This document shows positions 11,601-16,752 of a stretch of 21,317 nucleotides of DNA, piece after piece. Position numbers and translations under genes: made by a program. This DNA comes from a virus, in IMG/VR virus record IMGVR_UViG_3300010392_001047, positions 1 to 21,317 of that record. One strand, written 5' to 3'. Within the stretch, counting starts at the first letter, position 1. Every line of letters begins with the position of its first letter. The notes beneath the pieces are model-generated. The model ran no database searches and was not told where the DNA came from. It was given only the letters and a program-made list of their open reading frames with translations.

Positions 11601-12253
11601 ATATAAAAAATAGTTCTACTAGTAGTGGAGCAAAAACACAAATCGTTGACAATCAAAAATGTGTTGCGGTACAAAAAATTAATAAACCTTATGTTGATAT
11701 AACAAGAAAAAGTATCACTCAAACAACATTTAAAACGTTAATTGACGGAAGTAGTAATTTTAACGATAACGTGAAGAAATTTATCTTTGGTGTTGGTTAT
11801 GTTGAAAATGGTAAAGGGCGTAACGTGGTTAGTATTAATAATAATCATTTCAACTTAAAAAACCTTAAAGAAAATGCTAAATGGACAATTAATTTTGAAG
11901 AACAAGTGTGTGTTAATGATAGTGATTACGCGATTCCTTACCTCTCATTTAAATCGCCAGGGGATTCAATTATGTTTATGAATCAAGTTTGTTCACAGTA
12001 TGAACAAATAATTGATGCGTTTTTAGTTAATACTACAATTAATGGTAACTTACCTAAAACTTTTGCTTACTTATGGTATTATACCTTTAGGTTTACCACA
12101 TTAGATAAAGAATTAAACGCCGGTAGTAATATAGACGACTCAATTATTGCGTCAGTAAACCATGATTTAACTACGAATGTTCAATCAAAAAAACTTTTTG
12201 ATGGGGCAGAGCAAACTTTTCAAATTAAAATAAACGATTGGAATCGAAGTTAA
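5636..12253 (+). CDS. Giant baseplate hub-like protein with putative C-terminal muralytic domain (~2205 aa)
   Basis: The frame can open at TTG 5615, but ATG 5636 (MADKKFFGNDKVY) overlaps the previous stop by 11 bases and is the more likely start; numbering here uses it. Residues about 136-252 form a conserved-looking block (ITRINIKMNP, TVTIEMTDVQGRVLFERG, LPYPIFILTVKGHYGKA). Residues about 1825-1952 (FNVDFGRQNQSMF, NFYKAASYNCSVTAMGN, YFNLRYVPMFYGPYLITSVTHDI, FQTTFEGVRMS) resemble the gp27/gpD-type hub beta-barrel, in which a tube-adjacent domain ends in a 'GPYLI..V.H.I....F.T.F.G.R' strand. Residues about 2030-2130 contain GVGYVENGKG, then NNNHFNL, then IPYLSFKSPGDSIMFM. This matches the layout of glucosaminidase or lysozyme-like domains, with a catalytic Glu (here E2057) about eleven residues before an Asn pair. 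The long middle is unassigned. The structural role is well supported by context; the enzymatic domain is inference. Confidence 0.65.
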   Translation: MADKKFFGNDKVYVETDYDNVVVVDPNKVVNSDGTVEERNINQENLITYANLEARVIPRTKLAIGSNYEDSVKNVGVAQLKVNFMEGNPQNQKEPNVNLGGNLADDPKYFDSTWTDQFLPGQNNKMENDIFSSGRGVDTQLLGITRINIKMNPAFVPTVTIEMTDVQGRVLFERGDKSPCSIFMNLPYPIFILTVKGHYGKAIKLELMLKDFNARFDPSDGSYQITTSYVARSHAFLQDTLLDYLYTTPHMYPKSYELENVKGIPAGGTVAIDKIDTTKGMEKIKEVYSLYKSKGLVEEDFPEITLNQMRMRLEYFNRYVMEAYTKEDMTVLTEVVNYETAINEYRRSIFPDIKDNWFNQFVDATSIYVLNDVNASTLYGLKTELDEQGRRRAISKLTVAIDEGNKKLNSNSTFGVNGKYEIEEKEIKSGIPNNIHASDLTEEIKDPSRIDYKATYIKRNGSEPTEEELKEFEGKIKAAFEVSAKSYKVGPDGELQETDNPSVLIKFGNVIKDKNFQNGSFLAKLAKIETTFKTKRENIEIQLSEALAKKVISSDVGLGFNPTINNVLAVICANSEAFYRLMDETHTRAWDVRTNPARLSAIMPADKSFGVDAKVSLQTVKVDGKADSLTNTQIVYPWPQYFIKKIDENKDAYYDLTYPGNPEVINSIQGWDYTLWPEIQFTEEYITASLEKDKPNININYGNETQVSKYIGINSVEFPFNNTPYTNEEFVSFFYEIYERTYLGANYSKVVRNNNFRENIYPVLADFESSNIKEGLDNVPELMKILKEFQFNASTFNQYLLSISNNGQGSFFARKVRDIFTQNYIKGYVDIDFGIYSQESMNTNSVEVISSVDSVKDLETYITGTSSNATTLMDVYPFNNLTWLKENISKGKDISEIDRANSTTSVMNFNVLKKTISTFDDQSSDDIRYKNNFITYFQYEKNYPSNPNQNTSNNSDSTQYQTNAQSKDYYLNRENKDFYLTESPIDYGTDYNTATNNLTSIQTTSLLNTPYFTNALLKGVSGETNGVINPYVGLGYIYLNSLPLPTLSEKYLTRNTSDAGVNTTKWGDNIYAGLSKFAAIHKIPYLWLLKYGSIWHRYKEDKVGNGDILDGIWKDFNYVNAYDPITNDINKVYDVQNYTGGSTTYVPQKTEIVPFTIPNILNPSLPGIPVNFNYQFTKNGFYPKVVNDTYKFFTGKSPLTGYTNTEMNDLFNNGKFKLGKSQSNFLPAGYDQNNVLNTLSYDSYFQYFDIEGNTSFDFNFTTSGVNTTSPKMLIIPSSGYLKFTQAQRECLNSQNHLTQNIDINNKSIQNGNVRSLWASSHYGYYNNEWVRKPNTSQYIKVIDTGDTQQDAFNIINKNNDNPYKSIEEIFAIFSKEMLDEFEKHFLNFCKKDKDYEDIVFNPSTRNDDNYQGSFNIEYDYNIEKVMSSLLIIDKPEMTDNSINDVKSISDSQMEQFVNLNKGEILEKDIILKIGNPGRFNRRVFDSFSKIEDIVPIDPIDFGYYREGSVPTATNATTLAGSQGASPEVWDELYLRVGYYDDFDLMYSDNGSFITDFFPIMDIEFTKENVIDLSQIIKVFMTEKMKNNNLTKSDFQQTFDSFMSGQASFQNDMLNQIFKTLNKDLPSVKSNNAQVRISKLDDKDGGIKTDLWETFKNFNDRWISGQDVKNKTLFEQFLFLDKANRPIGDKVIIDINKLRGFLKSNLPQTSVLSLIGNILEKNNFIFMPTPSYSNFYGRNERVKEGMPDPAFSDIANNTFGTFLEVDTHSSEPKLLAIYVGKPSEKLHTSPENDNYLYGDDSFDIAQPSLSAVRASEDGVTNFSNRNKVVAFNVDFGRQNQSMFKSINIDMAQRKNIAPTFKILADMGAQADGQKVAQQSVSLYNFYKAASYNCSVTAMGNVMIQPTMYFNLRYVPMFYGPYLITSVTHDITTRDFQTTFEGVRMSKYSLKMPDGLISSVNREIVQNYLSEVRRIPNLAGSTADTVTRSANIKNSSTSSGAKTQIVDNQKCVAVQKINKPYVDITRKSITQTTFKTLIDGSSNFNDNVKKFIFGVGYVENGKGRNVVSINNNHFNLKNLKENAKWTINFEEQVCVNDSDYAIPYLSFKSPGDSIMFMNQVCSQYEQIIDAFLVNTTINGNLPKTFAYLWYYTFRFTTLDKELNAGSNIDDSIIASVNHDLTTNVQSKKLFDGAEQTFQIKINDWNRS

Positions 12254-12282
12254 TTTAAGAAAAAGGGCATTTATCATATATT

Positions 12283-12290
12283 TATAAATA
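12283..12290 (+). promoter_or_regulatory. T4-type late promoter motif TATAAATA
   Basis: This is an exact match to the T4 late promoter octamer, in the 44-base gap between the hub gene stop and the ATG at 12298. It sits within a 13-base string, TTTATAAATAAAA, that recurs exactly at 13174-13186. With the usual spacing from octamer to start site, the transcript would begin almost at the ATG. AT-rich DNA produces such octamers by chance, so the placement is the main support. Confidence 0.4.
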
Positions 12291-12297
12291 AAAGATT

Positions 12298-12522
12298 ATG
12301 GATACTAAAGCATTATTAGACCAGTTTTTGTCAAAAGACACTAGAATAACTGAAAAAAATACAGGTAACGGTTACAAAGAAGTTTGTGATTTAGACACTG
12401 GAGATTGTTATACCGTAAGAATGAGGGATGGACTTATAGAAAGGGTCGATAATTCAATGAAATTAAATAAGACTTTAAGAGTTGAAACACCTCATGGTGT
12501 AAAGACACTCTTAAACGGTTAA
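12298..12522 (+). CDS. Small uncharacterised phage protein (74 aa)
   Basis: I do not recognise this protein. It is 74 residues, mixed in charge, with two cysteines in a CDLDTGDC segment (residues 36-43). Short beta-like segments follow (YTVRMRDGLIERVD, TLRVETPHGVKTLL), which suggest a small folded, probably beta-rich protein. It has no signal peptide or membrane segment. It follows the hub-like gene after 44 bases that contain a late-promoter-like octamer, and it is followed after 13 bases by the acidic 204-residue gene, so the pair probably share a transcript that ends at the terminator near 13190. Context suggests a late, virion-associated or assembly role, but nothing in the sequence proves it. 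The ATG at 12298 gives the only sensible start after the motif. Confidence 0.6.
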   Translation: MDTKALLDQFLSKDTRITEKNTGNGYKEVCDLDTGDCYTVRMRDGLIERVDNSMKLNKTLRVETPHGVKTLLNG

Positions 12523-12535
12523 AAAAATATACAAA

Positions 12536-13150
12536 ATGTCTGTAGATAAGAAAATATTAGAAGAGATAAGTAAATATAATAATATTAACAAATATATTAC
12601 TGAACAAGAAACTGACTTACCTGAGCCGATTGAAGGTGGTGAACTTGATTTAGAAAGTCCTGAACTTGAAATTGATGATGTACAACCTGTCGATGTTGAG
12701 TCTGACCCAGATGTTGAAGTTGTAGGTGAACCTATATCTGATACTGACATTGATAGTGAAGGTGGTACGGAAGAGTTAGATATAACTGATTTAGTGACCA
12801 CTCAAAAAGATATGTCAGCTAAACAAGAGGAGTATATGGATAGTATGATGGATAGGTTAAATGACCTTACTTCTAAATTATCTGATATGGATAAAATATT
12901 AGTTAAAATTAATAGTTTAGAAGACAAAGTTGAAAAATATCGTCAAAAATCACCTGAAGAAAAGCTACAACTAAGAAGTTTAGATAGTTACCCATATAAT
13001 CAAAAGTTAACAGATTTCTTTATGGACAAAGGTCCTGATATGGAAAAGACGGGTAAAAATGAATATGTGTTAACGTCTGATGAAGTGGAAAGTTATTCAG
13101 ATAGAGATATCAAAGATTCGTTTGATGCACCTTTAGAACAAGAATATTAA
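12536..13150 (+). CDS. Acidic coiled-coil phage protein of unknown function (204 aa)
   Basis: The protein has three visible parts. A short N-terminal helix (KKILEEISKYNNINKYI) is followed by a very acidic, Pro-containing linker (residues about 24-85, dominated by Asp and Glu). Next comes a predicted coiled coil (residues about 92-140, with M/L/I spaced as heptads in DSMMDRLNDLTSKLSDMDKI). The C-terminal ~60 residues are mixed and end in LEQEY. This composition resembles phage scaffold, core or assembly proteins, but it is not diagnostic and I do not recognise the family. It is the last gene before the strong terminator at 13190 and follows the 74-residue gene by 13 bases, so it probably belongs to the late structural transcript. 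An open frame on the opposite strand over its acidic part (12511-12801) is a compositional shadow. Confidence 0.6.
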   Translation: MSVDKKILEEISKYNNINKYITEQETDLPEPIEGGELDLESPELEIDDVQPVDVESDPDVEVVGEPISDTDIDSEGGTEELDITDLVTTQKDMSAKQEEYMDSMMDRLNDLTSKLSDMDKILVKINSLEDKVEKYRQKSPEEKLQLRSLDSYPYNQKLTDFFMDKGPDMEKTGKNEYVLTSDEVESYSDRDIKDSFDAPLEQEY

Positions 13151-13175
13151 TACCCCTTACATATTATATAAAGTT

Positions 13176-13183
13176 TATAAATA
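13176..13183 (+). promoter_or_regulatory. Second TATAAATA octamer, directly before a terminator
   Basis: This is an exact T4-type late octamer inside the same 13-base string (TTTATAAATAAAA) seen at 12281-12293. Its odd position, six bases upstream of the terminator stem, means a transcript starting here would be only a few tens of bases long. It may be chance, a remnant, or the start of a very short RNA. Confidence 0.25.
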
Positions 13184-13189
13184 AAAATT

Positions 13190-13220
13190 AAAGACCATTC
13201 TAAATGGTCTTTTTTTATTT
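13190..13220 (+). terminator. Strong intrinsic terminator
   Basis: A perfect 10-bp stem (AAAGACCATT at 13190-13199 pairing with AATGGTCTTT at 13203-13212) with a 3-base loop (CTA) is followed by TTTTATTT. It separates the late structural block from the replication block that starts with the gp32-like gene. The A-rich left arm could also make it work on the opposite strand. Confidence 0.85.
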
Positions 13221-13246
13221 GACTTCATGACTTTCTTTGTTATATT
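13219..13246 (+). promoter_or_regulatory. Candidate promoter for the replication block (TTGACT - 16 bp - TATATT)
   Basis: TTGACT at 13219-13224 and TATATT at 13241-13246, 16 bp apart, form a reasonable sigma70-like pair just after the terminator and 50 bases upstream of the gp32-like start codon. A Bacteroidota TAnnTTTG element is not cleanly present. Starting a new transcript immediately after a terminator makes sense here because the gene class changes from structural to replication. Confidence 0.45.
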
Positions 13247-13247
13247 A

Positions 13248-13259
13248 TTACTTGAGTAA
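13248..13259 (+). promoter_or_regulatory. Short inverted repeat just after the candidate -10 element
   Basis: TTACT-TG-AGTAA is a 5-bp inverted repeat with a 2-bp centre, placed one base after TATATT. Its position over the expected transcription start would suit an operator, but it is short and could be chance. Confidence 0.2.
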
Positions 13260-13296
13260 ACGATAAATAAATAATAACAGAGAAAAAAGAAAAATT

Positions 13297-14157
13297 ATGG
13301 CAAATGCATTAGACGCGGTATTAGCTCAGTATGAGCAGAATACCTCAAAATCAAACACAGGAAGACAATCTATCTCTCAAGAAGATAGGTTAAAACGTTA
13401 TTTCACGACTTATTTACCAAAAGGTACAAGTTCGGGACAGAAAAGAGTACGTATACTACCAACACCTGATGGTTCATCACCTTTTAAGGAAGTGTGGTAT
13501 CATGAGGTACAGATTGACGGTAAATGGACTAAACTTTATGACCCAGGTAAAAATGACGGAGAACGTTCACCTCTTACTGAGGTTTACGAAGAATTAATCT
13601 CAACAGGTAAAGAATCTGATAAAGATTTAGCTAGACAATATCGTCCACGTAAATTTTACATTGTAAAACTTATTGATAGAGACAATGAGGACCACGGACC
13701 TAAATTTTGGAGATTTAAAGATAACTACAAACAAGAAGGTATCTTAGATAAAATTATTCCGATTTGGAAAGCGAAAGGTGATGTGACCGACGCTAACGAG
13801 GGACGTGATTTAATGGTTGAACTATCAAAGGCTAAAACACCTAAAGGTATTGAGTATACGGTTGTACAGACAGTTATGTATGATGACCCGTGTGCTATTC
13901 ATACGGATGAGTCTCAAATGAAAGAATGGATGACTAACGAGTTAACATGGCAAGATGTTTACGCACAGAAACCCGTAGAGTATTTAGAGGCGATTGCAAG
14001 AGGTGAGACACCTGTTTGGAGTTCCGACTTAAAGAAGTACGTTTATGGTGACGATTCTTCTGAAGTGGTATTAGGTGGTTCGAATGAATCAACTAAAACT
14101 GAGGTGACAACTGACCCACAATCAAAAATGGGTGTGGATACAGACTTACCATTTTAA
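13297..14157 (+). CDS. 32: gp32-like single-stranded DNA-binding protein
   Basis: This protein probably coats single-stranded DNA during replication and recombination. It is 286 residues, close to T4 gp32 at ~300. It has a basic N-terminus with an S/Q-rich linker, then RVRILPTPDGSSPF (50-63) and YHEVQIDGKW (68-77). These correspond to the gp32 core, where T4 has a similar RFLPS...PF...NH...NGKW order. FYIVKLIDRD (120-129) and KFWRF (136-140) continue the OB-fold. H69 matches a zinc ligand of T4 gp32, but the other three ligands (cysteines in T4) are absent; the only cysteine is C199. The C-terminal ~35 residues are acidic or polar and end in DTDLPF, like bacterial SSB tips (DDDIPF or DDLPF) and unlike the T4 tail. 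The leader GAGAAAAAAGAAAAATT has no clear Shine-Dalgarno sequence. It is followed by a hairpin and then the recombinase gene, the usual gp32-UvsX partnership. Confidence 0.85.
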   Translation: MANALDAVLAQYEQNTSKSNTGRQSISQEDRLKRYFTTYLPKGTSSGQKRVRILPTPDGSSPFKEVWYHEVQIDGKWTKLYDPGKNDGERSPLTEVYEELISTGKESDKDLARQYRPRKFYIVKLIDRDNEDHGPKFWRFKDNYKQEGILDKIIPIWKAKGDVTDANEGRDLMVELSKAKTPKGIEYTVVQTVMYDDPCAIHTDESQMKEWMTNELTWQDVYAQKPVEYLEAIARGETPVWSSDLKKYVYGDDSSEVVLGGSNESTKTEVTTDPQSKMGVDTDLPF

Positions 14158-14173
14158 TAACAACTAACATGAT

Positions 14174-14203
14174 GATGGTGACAACAGTGATGTTGTCACC
14201 ATC
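14174..14203 (+). terminator. 12-bp perfect hairpin between the SSB and recombinase genes
   Basis: GATGGTGACAAC (14174-14185) pairs perfectly with GTTGTCACCATC (14192-14203) around the loop AGTGAT. It is followed by only TTTATC, so the U-tract is weak. It may be a partial terminator that lets SSB mRNA exceed downstream mRNA, or a 3'-end stabilising structure. Confidence 0.65.
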
Positions 14204-14221
14204 TTTATCAATTTAAAAAAT

Positions 14222-15226
14222 ATGGCAATAAAGAAAAAAGATTTTAGTAGTATAAAAAAGAAATTTTCTACATCCGCAAAATATAAACCACAAAGGTTTT
14301 TTGATTTGGGTGAGGATTTCTTAGATGCTGTTGGATTACCTGGACCAGCAATAGGTCATTTAAATATGTTTTTAGGACATTCAGATACGGGTAAAACAAC
14401 TGCGTTAGTAAAAGCAGCAGTAGACGCTCAGAAAAAAAATATATTACCTGTATTCATTATTACGGAACAAAAATGGTCTTTTGAGCACGCAAAACTTATG
14501 GGTTTCGAGTGTGATGAAGTAGTTGATGAAGAAACAGGTGAATTAGATTGGGACGGGTTCTTCATTTTTAATAATAATTTTAATTATATAGAACAAATAA
14601 CTGACTTCATTAATGAGTTATTGGACGCTCAGTCTAAAGGTGAATTAGATTATGACTTGCTGTTCTTATGGGACTCAGTGGGTTCAGTACCATGTAAAAT
14701 GACTTTTGACGGTAAAGGTGGTAAAATGCATAACGCATCTACATTAGCGGATAAAATAGGTATGGGTATCAACCAAAGAATTTCGGGCTCACGTAGAGCG
14801 GATTCTAAGTATGAAAATACTTTATTAATTGTTAACCAACCTTGGGTACAACTTCCTGATAACCCATTTGGGCAACCTAAGATAAAGAGTAAAGGAGGTG
14901 AGGCGATTTGGTTAAATTCTTCTTTAGTTTTCTTATTTGGTAATCAAAAAGATGCTGGTACCACCACTATAGCGGCAGTTAAGAACAAAAGAAAAGTAAA
15001 GTTTGCGTCCAGAACAAAAATATCGGTAATGAAAAATCATATCAATGGATTAGGATACGCGGATGGAAAAATAATTGTAACTCCTCACGGATTCATAGCA
15101 GGTAAAGAGAGTACTGAGGAAAAAAAATCAATTGAAAAATACAAAAGTGAGCAATCTGAGTATTGGAAAAAGGTCATCGGAGTTGAAGGTGATTTTAAGT
15201 TAGAAGAAGAAAAAAAAGAACAGTAA
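14222..15226 (+). CDS. uvsX: UvsX/RecA-like recombinase
   Basis: This is a strand-exchange ATPase of the RecA superfamily, 334 residues (T4 UvsX is ~390). Walker A is GHSDTGKTT (52-60). The glutamate that activates water is probably E82 in ITEQKW. Walker B is LLFLWDS (146-152), with D151. The NQPW segment (205-208) matches the RecA NQ motif, and KSKGGEAIWLNSSLVFLF (222-239) matches the RecA 'GG.A..F.....L' segment after loop L2. A Lys-rich N-terminus precedes the core and a charged helical tail ends the protein. The start ATG at 14222 follows an A-rich leader without a Shine-Dalgarno sequence. It lies just after the gp32-like gene and before the 5' nuclease, a classic T4-type arrangement of recombination-dependent replication genes. 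RadA or DnaB-like ATPases are less likely because of the NQ motif and neighbours. Confidence 0.9.
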   Translation: MAIKKKDFSSIKKKFSTSAKYKPQRFFDLGEDFLDAVGLPGPAIGHLNMFLGHSDTGKTTALVKAAVDAQKKNILPVFIITEQKWSFEHAKLMGFECDEVVDEETGELDWDGFFIFNNNFNYIEQITDFINELLDAQSKGELDYDLLFLWDSVGSVPCKMTFDGKGGKMHNASTLADKIGMGINQRISGSRRADSKYENTLLIVNQPWVQLPDNPFGQPKIKSKGGEAIWLNSSLVFLFGNQKDAGTTTIAAVKNKRKVKFASRTKISVMKNHINGLGYADGKIIVTPHGFIAGKESTEEKKSIEKYKSEQSEYWKKVIGVEGDFKLEEEKKEQ

Positions 15227-15244
15227 CAATTTAACACAAATAAA

Positions 15245-16261
15245 GTGGTTAAAACATTATTAATTGACGGAAATAATTTATTTAAAATAGGTTTTCATGG
15301 AGTAAGAGATTTCTACCATGACGGAAAACATATTGGAGGTTTATATCATTTCGTTAACACAATCAAAAAGTTTCTTAATGAACACAATCATGATAAAGTC
15401 ATTGTGTTTTGGGATGGGGAAAATAACTCATCCCAAAGAAAACTTATTTCACCAGAATATAAGGGAAATCGTAAACAGTCATTAAACGAGGCTAAAAAGG
15501 AATCGTTCGAGTGGCAGGTACAACAAGTTAAATCATATCTTGAAGAAATGTTTATCAGACAAGTTTCTGTTAAAAACACTGAGAGTGATGATTTAATCGC
15601 ATATTATTGTCAAATATCTGAAGACGAATATAAGACTATCTATTCTTCAGATAAGGACCTTACACAACTTATCTCCGATAAAGTGGAAGTGTACCAACCG
15701 ATGAAGAAGATAACCCTTAGAAATGGAGATTTAGTCCCTTTAAAGGATATCTCAATCCCACATCAGAACATATCAACTTTTAAAATCATATCAGGTGATA
15801 AATCAGATAATATTGATGGTATCAGATATATGGGTGAAAAAACATTTGTGAAGTTATTTCCCGAAATAGTTGATAGTGTCGTAACTATTGATGATATTTT
15901 AAAACATGCAGAGGAACTACATAAAACTGATAAAGACAATCGAGCACTACAAAATTTACTCTCAGGAAAAACAAAAAGAGGGATTTATGGTGAAGAATTT
16001 TTTATAATCAATAAAAAACTCGTAGATTTGTCTCAACCTTTATTAACCGAGGACTCAAAAGTGATTATTGAACAGTACCATACAGAAAATTTGGACCCTG
16101 ATGGTAGAGGATATAAAAACCTAATGAGAATGATGATGAGTGATGGGATTTTTAAGTATCTACCAAAACATGATAATGCGTGGGTTGAATTTTTAACCCC
16201 TTTTATGAAATTAACAAGAAAAGAAAAAAGAAGATTTAAAACTAAAAAACGTTTAATATGA
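15245..16261 (+). CDS. rnh: FEN-family 5'-3' nuclease (T4 RNase H-like)
   Basis: This is a 338-residue flap/5' nuclease that would remove RNA primers and flaps during lagging-strand synthesis. All metal-binding motifs of the FEN/PIN family are seen: LLIDGNNL with D8; VIVFWDGEN with D57; YKGNR (72-76); the ESDDLIAYY cluster with E113, D115 and D116; YSSDKDLTQL with D136 and D138; and the H3TH-like GDKSDNIDGIRYMGEKT (184-200) with D185 and D188. Length is close to T4 RNase H (~305) and unlike the Pol I-linked enzyme, since no polymerase domain follows. The start is GTG at 15245 (MVKTLLIDGNN), because no ATG is available before the motif. Its stop overlaps the next ATG in an ATGA junction, indicating translational coupling. 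An RNase H1-type enzyme is excluded by the motif set. Confidence 0.88.
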   Translation: MVKTLLIDGNNLFKIGFHGVRDFYHDGKHIGGLYHFVNTIKKFLNEHNHDKVIVFWDGENNSSQRKLISPEYKGNRKQSLNEAKKESFEWQVQQVKSYLEEMFIRQVSVKNTESDDLIAYYCQISEDEYKTIYSSDKDLTQLISDKVEVYQPMKKITLRNGDLVPLKDISIPHQNISTFKIISGDKSDNIDGIRYMGEKTFVKLFPEIVDSVVTIDDILKHAEELHKTDKDNRALQNLLSGKTKRGIYGEEFFIINKKLVDLSQPLLTEDSKVIIEQYHTENLDPDGRGYKNLMRMMMSDGIFKYLPKHDNAWVEFLTPFMKLTRKEKRRFKTKKRLI

Positions 16262-16722
16262 AAGAAAAAACAGAAACAACCAAATTAGAGTTCTTAATGA
16301 CTCTAAATGATAACTTTGTTGTACAGAGGTACTTTAATGTTAGAGGGTATAATCCTAAGGCTAGAGGGAGTGTTGAGCTTTATGAGGTAATCAGAAATGC
16401 GTCTGAAGTAATTCAGGAAGATTTGAAAATCAAATCGTGTAACTACCTTTCAGAAAATATTGGTCAAATAATGGTCAATCCTGAATTGTTAGAAACATCA
16501 AATACTGATGGTGACGAGCATTTTAACATTTACCTTAAGATAGGAGATGAGACAATTTGTCATAGAATTATAGACGCTAAATTATACCCACCTAAGACTA
16601 GATACACTGTGGACGTACGCCCACACCTAAAAAAGTTACTTCGCGAGTTAACTGACACTTTCTCAAGTGAAAATTTAACTTACAAGTACCTAGAGCATTC
16701 ACTAATTTACCCATATTTATAA
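16258..16722 (+). CDS. Uncharacterised protein between nuclease and helicase genes (154 aa)
   Basis: I do not recognise a named family. The protein is 154 residues, charged and soluble, with a recognisable early motif LNDNFVVQRYFNVRGYNPKARGS (its parts lie at residues 16-38), a middle helix, and a beta-rich part (FNIYLKIGDETICHRIID). A basic stretch VRPHLKKLLREL lies near residues 120-131. It is translationally coupled to the 5' nuclease through an ATGA overlap and is followed 30 bases later by the replicative helicase. That position suggests a replication accessory role. In T4 the helicase loader gp59 is encoded elsewhere and is larger (~217 residues), so a loader role would be speculation. 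My impression is that similar proteins occur next to this gene set in other T4-like phages, but I cannot verify that here. Confidence 0.6.
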   Translation: MKEKTETTKLEFLMTLNDNFVVQRYFNVRGYNPKARGSVELYEVIRNASEVIQEDLKIKSCNYLSENIGQIMVNPELLETSNTDGDEHFNIYLKIGDETICHRIIDAKLYPPKTRYTVDVRPHLKKLLRELTDTFSSENLTYKYLEHSLIYPYL

Positions 16723-16752
16723 TTTACAAACACAGATTAAAACTCAAGAAAT

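Noticed and set aside
12511-12801. Open frame on the minus strand over the acidic protein gene
   Set aside because: Ser/Thr-rich complement of an acidic coding stretch, with no start context or recognisable motif; it is a shadow of the + strand gene.
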